From JAPOKJ01 sp031421635 (GTDB taxonomy: Bacteria; Pseudomonadota; Gammaproteobacteria; Burkholderiales; Burkholderiaceae_E): a DNA stretch of 64,000 nucleotides. Both the position numbers and the translations under genes were made by a program. The DNA lies in assembly GCA_031421635.1 (NCBI GenBank), contig JANOPA010000001.1, positions 53,320 through 117,319 on the forward strand, written 5' to 3'. Of this stretch, positions 62,590 through 64,000 are shown piece by piece. Position 1 is the stretch's first letter. Each line of letters starts with the position of its first letter. The notes beneath the pieces were generated by a model, which did no database searches, was not told where the DNA came from, and saw nothing but the letters and a program-made list of their open reading frames with translations.

Positions 62590-64000
62590 ATGTCGCTTGA
62601 CCCTGAAATTTCCGACAACGCTTTACCCAAGGGCCATCGACTGGAGGAGTTCACGCTTCTGGGTACGATTGGTCAGGGTGGTTTTTCGATAGTGTATCTC
62701 GCTCACGATGCCATGCTGGATAACCAAGTGGCCATCAAAGAGTACATGCCTTCTAGCGTTGCAGCGCGGCTTGCCGGGCAGACCGTTTCGGTAAAGTCTG
62801 AGCGGTATCAGGAGGCCTTTACAGCGGGGCTGAATAGCTTCATTAATGAGGCCAGACTCCTGCGCCAGTTTGACCATCCTACGGTCGTGAAGGTCTATCG
62901 GTTTTTTGAAGCGAATGGCACCGCTTACATGGTGATGCCCTACTACCAAGGGGAGACGCTTAAGCAATGGCTTAAAAATCGCGCCACGCCGCCTGAAGAA
63001 GCGTGGCTTAAGACATTGTTACGACCTATTCTGGATGCGATGGATTTAATCCATGCTCGTCAATGCTTTCACCGCGACATCGCTCCAGACAACATCATGC
63101 TGCTTGGTGATGGTCGACCGATCCTGCTTGATTTTGGGGCGGCGCGGCGAGTGATCGGCGATATGACGCAATCGCTGACGGCGATTCTGAAGCCGGGATA
63201 TGCACCGATAGAACAATATGCCGATATACCCGGAATGCGTCAAGGCGCCTGGACCGATGTCTATGCTTTGGCGGGGGTGCTCTACTACGCATTGACAGGT
63301 GCAGCGCCAGTTGCGTCCGTATCACGGGTCGTCACAGATTCTTTGCCGTCGCTACGTGTGACACTTCATGGAAAATATTCTGATCAATTCTTAGGTGGAA
63401 TTGATGCGGCACTGAAAGTTCGGCCTGAGGAGCGCCTGCAAAGCGCTGAGCATTTTCGGCTGGCCATAGGCCTTGAGCGCAATGAAGCGACTGCGCCGAC
63501 GTCCGTCATTGACTCGACGACCCAGCAATTTCAATCGGGCCAACGCGCTCAAACAATACCGCCCGCACTTACATCACTCAAGGCGTCCGAGACCATCATA
63601 GACGCAGGCAGCCTCGCTACCATGCAAAATGCAACGCGCCCAACGAACCGGACTTTGCTCGCTGGGCTTGCGCTTATCGTCGGGGGCATTGCGTTCGGAG
63701 TGACGTGGTTTTATCAAACACCGAAACCGGCTTTAATGGCCGCGAGCGATGCGTCGATAAAGAGTTCCAACGACGTGACGACAGCGATCAAGGATCAGCC
63801 TCGGCTGGAAGCGTCGGTACCCGTACCCGTACCCGTACCTGTACCTGTACCGTCATTGCCAGCGATGGTGTCTCCTGGGCTGACTCCTAGCGTCCCTGTC
63901 ATAACGCCGCTGATACCAGTGACAGGATCCATACCCGCACTAGTATCGTCGTCTCCAACAACAGTATTTTCTGGGCTGACTCCTAGTATTCCTGTCTTTT
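62590..64000 (+). CDS. Membrane Ser/Thr protein kinase, 3' truncated by the window edge
   Basis: Translation from ATG 62590 gives at least 470 residues and runs off the end. The kinase domain spans residues 19-290: Gly-rich loop IGQGGFSIVY, Lys in VAIKEY, catalytic loop HRDIAPDNIML (Ala replacing the usual Lys after HRDI), DFGAARR, then an activation segment with TAILKPGYAPIEQY. A linker leads to a TM helix near 360-380 (LLAGLALIVGGIAFGVTWFY). The extracytoplasmic part begins with a V-P repeat and Pro-rich repeats. It is a PknB-like receptor-type kinase; the sensor domain lies outside the window. The reason for the Ala in the catalytic loop is unclear. Confidence 0.88.
   Translation, partial: MSLDPEISDNALPKGHRLEEFTLLGTIGQGGFSIVYLAHDAMLDNQVAIKEYMPSSVAARLAGQTVSVKSERYQEAFTAGLNSFINEARLLRQFDHPTVVKVYRFFEANGTAYMVMPYYQGETLKQWLKNRATPPEEAWLKTLLRPILDAMDLIHARQCFHRDIAPDNIMLLGDGRPILLDFGAARRVIGDMTQSLTAILKPGYAPIEQYADIPGMRQGAWTDVYALAGVLYYALTGAAPVASVSRVVTDSLPSLRVTLHGKYSDQFLGGIDAALKVRPEERLQSAEHFRLAIGLERNEATAPTSVIDSTTQQFQSGQRAQTIPPALTSLKASETIIDAGSLATMQNATRPTNRTLLAGLALIVGGIAFGVTWFYQTPKPALMAASDASIKSSNDVTTAIKDQPRLEASVPVPVPVPVPVPSLPAMVSPGLTPSVPVITPLIPVTGSIPALVSSSPTTVFSGLTPSIPVF
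63817..63852 (+). repeat. Six-copy hexanucleotide repeat encoding (Val-Pro)6 in the kinase
   Basis: The units are gtaccc (three copies), gtacct (two copies) and gtaccg (one copy), in frame with the kinase. They encode an extracytoplasmic Val-Pro stretch. Being nearly identical, they could expand or contract by slippage without changing frame. Confidence 0.85.

Overview
The window looks like chromosomal DNA of a Burkholderiales-type betaproteobacterium of moderately high GC. Four Bug-family (TctC-like) periplasmic solute receptors, three class III CoA-transferases, four acyl-CoA-dehydrogenase-fold enzymes, an EpsE/EpsF/EpsG chain-length module, a PEP-CTERM protein and a PA2779/PA2778 pair all point that way. 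I see no rRNA, tRNA, CRISPR array, insertion sequence or phage genes. Both ends cut through genes.

1-6.8 kb: the end of an RND efflux permease, its NodT-type outer-membrane factor, an RsuA-type pseudouridine synthase and the DEAD-box helicase DbpA. 7.1-12.5 kb: catabolic genes, namely a cupin, a flavin monooxygenase of the acyl-CoA-dehydrogenase fold, a Bug receptor, an HSD17B10-like dehydrogenase and a CaiB/BaiF CoA-transferase. 12.7-21 kb: a DHH phosphoesterase, then an acetate block (acetyl-CoA synthetase, small membrane protein, TPR protein, DUF4212 subunit, sodium/solute symporter), then an esterase and an SDR. 21-28.3 kb: a PEP-CTERM protein behind a candidate sigma-54 promoter, an MFS carrier, the PA2779/PA2778 pair, a fatty-acid desaturase, and a sterol-desaturase/M29-like pair.

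28.4-32.6 kb: a CoA-transferase, a quinone-reductase-like MDR, a Bug receptor, a HiPIP and an ankyrin-repeat protein. 32.6-40.4 kb: a DUF3999/DUF2339 envelope pair, an unknown exported protein, phosphatidylserine synthase and a TAXI-type receptor. 40.4-47.6 kb: a CoA-thioester catabolic island with a MaoC-like hotdog protein, a citrate-synthase homologue carrying a helix-turn-helix, a double-length CoA-transferase, a translationally coupled acyl-CoA dehydrogenase pair and a Bug receptor. 47.6-50.2 kb: a CYP199A-like P450, a MarR regulator and a nitroreductase, with a perfect 14-bp palindrome over the P450 promoter.

50.4-55 kb: epsE-epsF-epsG without glycosyltransferases, followed by another acyl-CoA dehydrogenase. 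55-61.8 kb: a TPR protein, a Bug receptor, an Mce-type set (MlaE-like, MlaD-like, lipoprotein) with no ATPase gene, a divergent shikimate-dehydrogenase paralogue and a cupin. 61.8-64 kb: a broken phytanoyl-CoA-dioxygenase remnant, a possible 68-residue protein and a membrane Ser/Thr kinase that runs off the end.

Overall the window is a patchwork of small acid- and CoA-thioester-catabolism units, each with its own receptor but mostly without permeases, between housekeeping and envelope genes. The strongest leads for new biology are the ATPase-less Mce set with its AroE-like partner, the HTH-citrate synthase island, and the P450-MarR operator. Functions are inferred from remembered family motifs; no searches were run.
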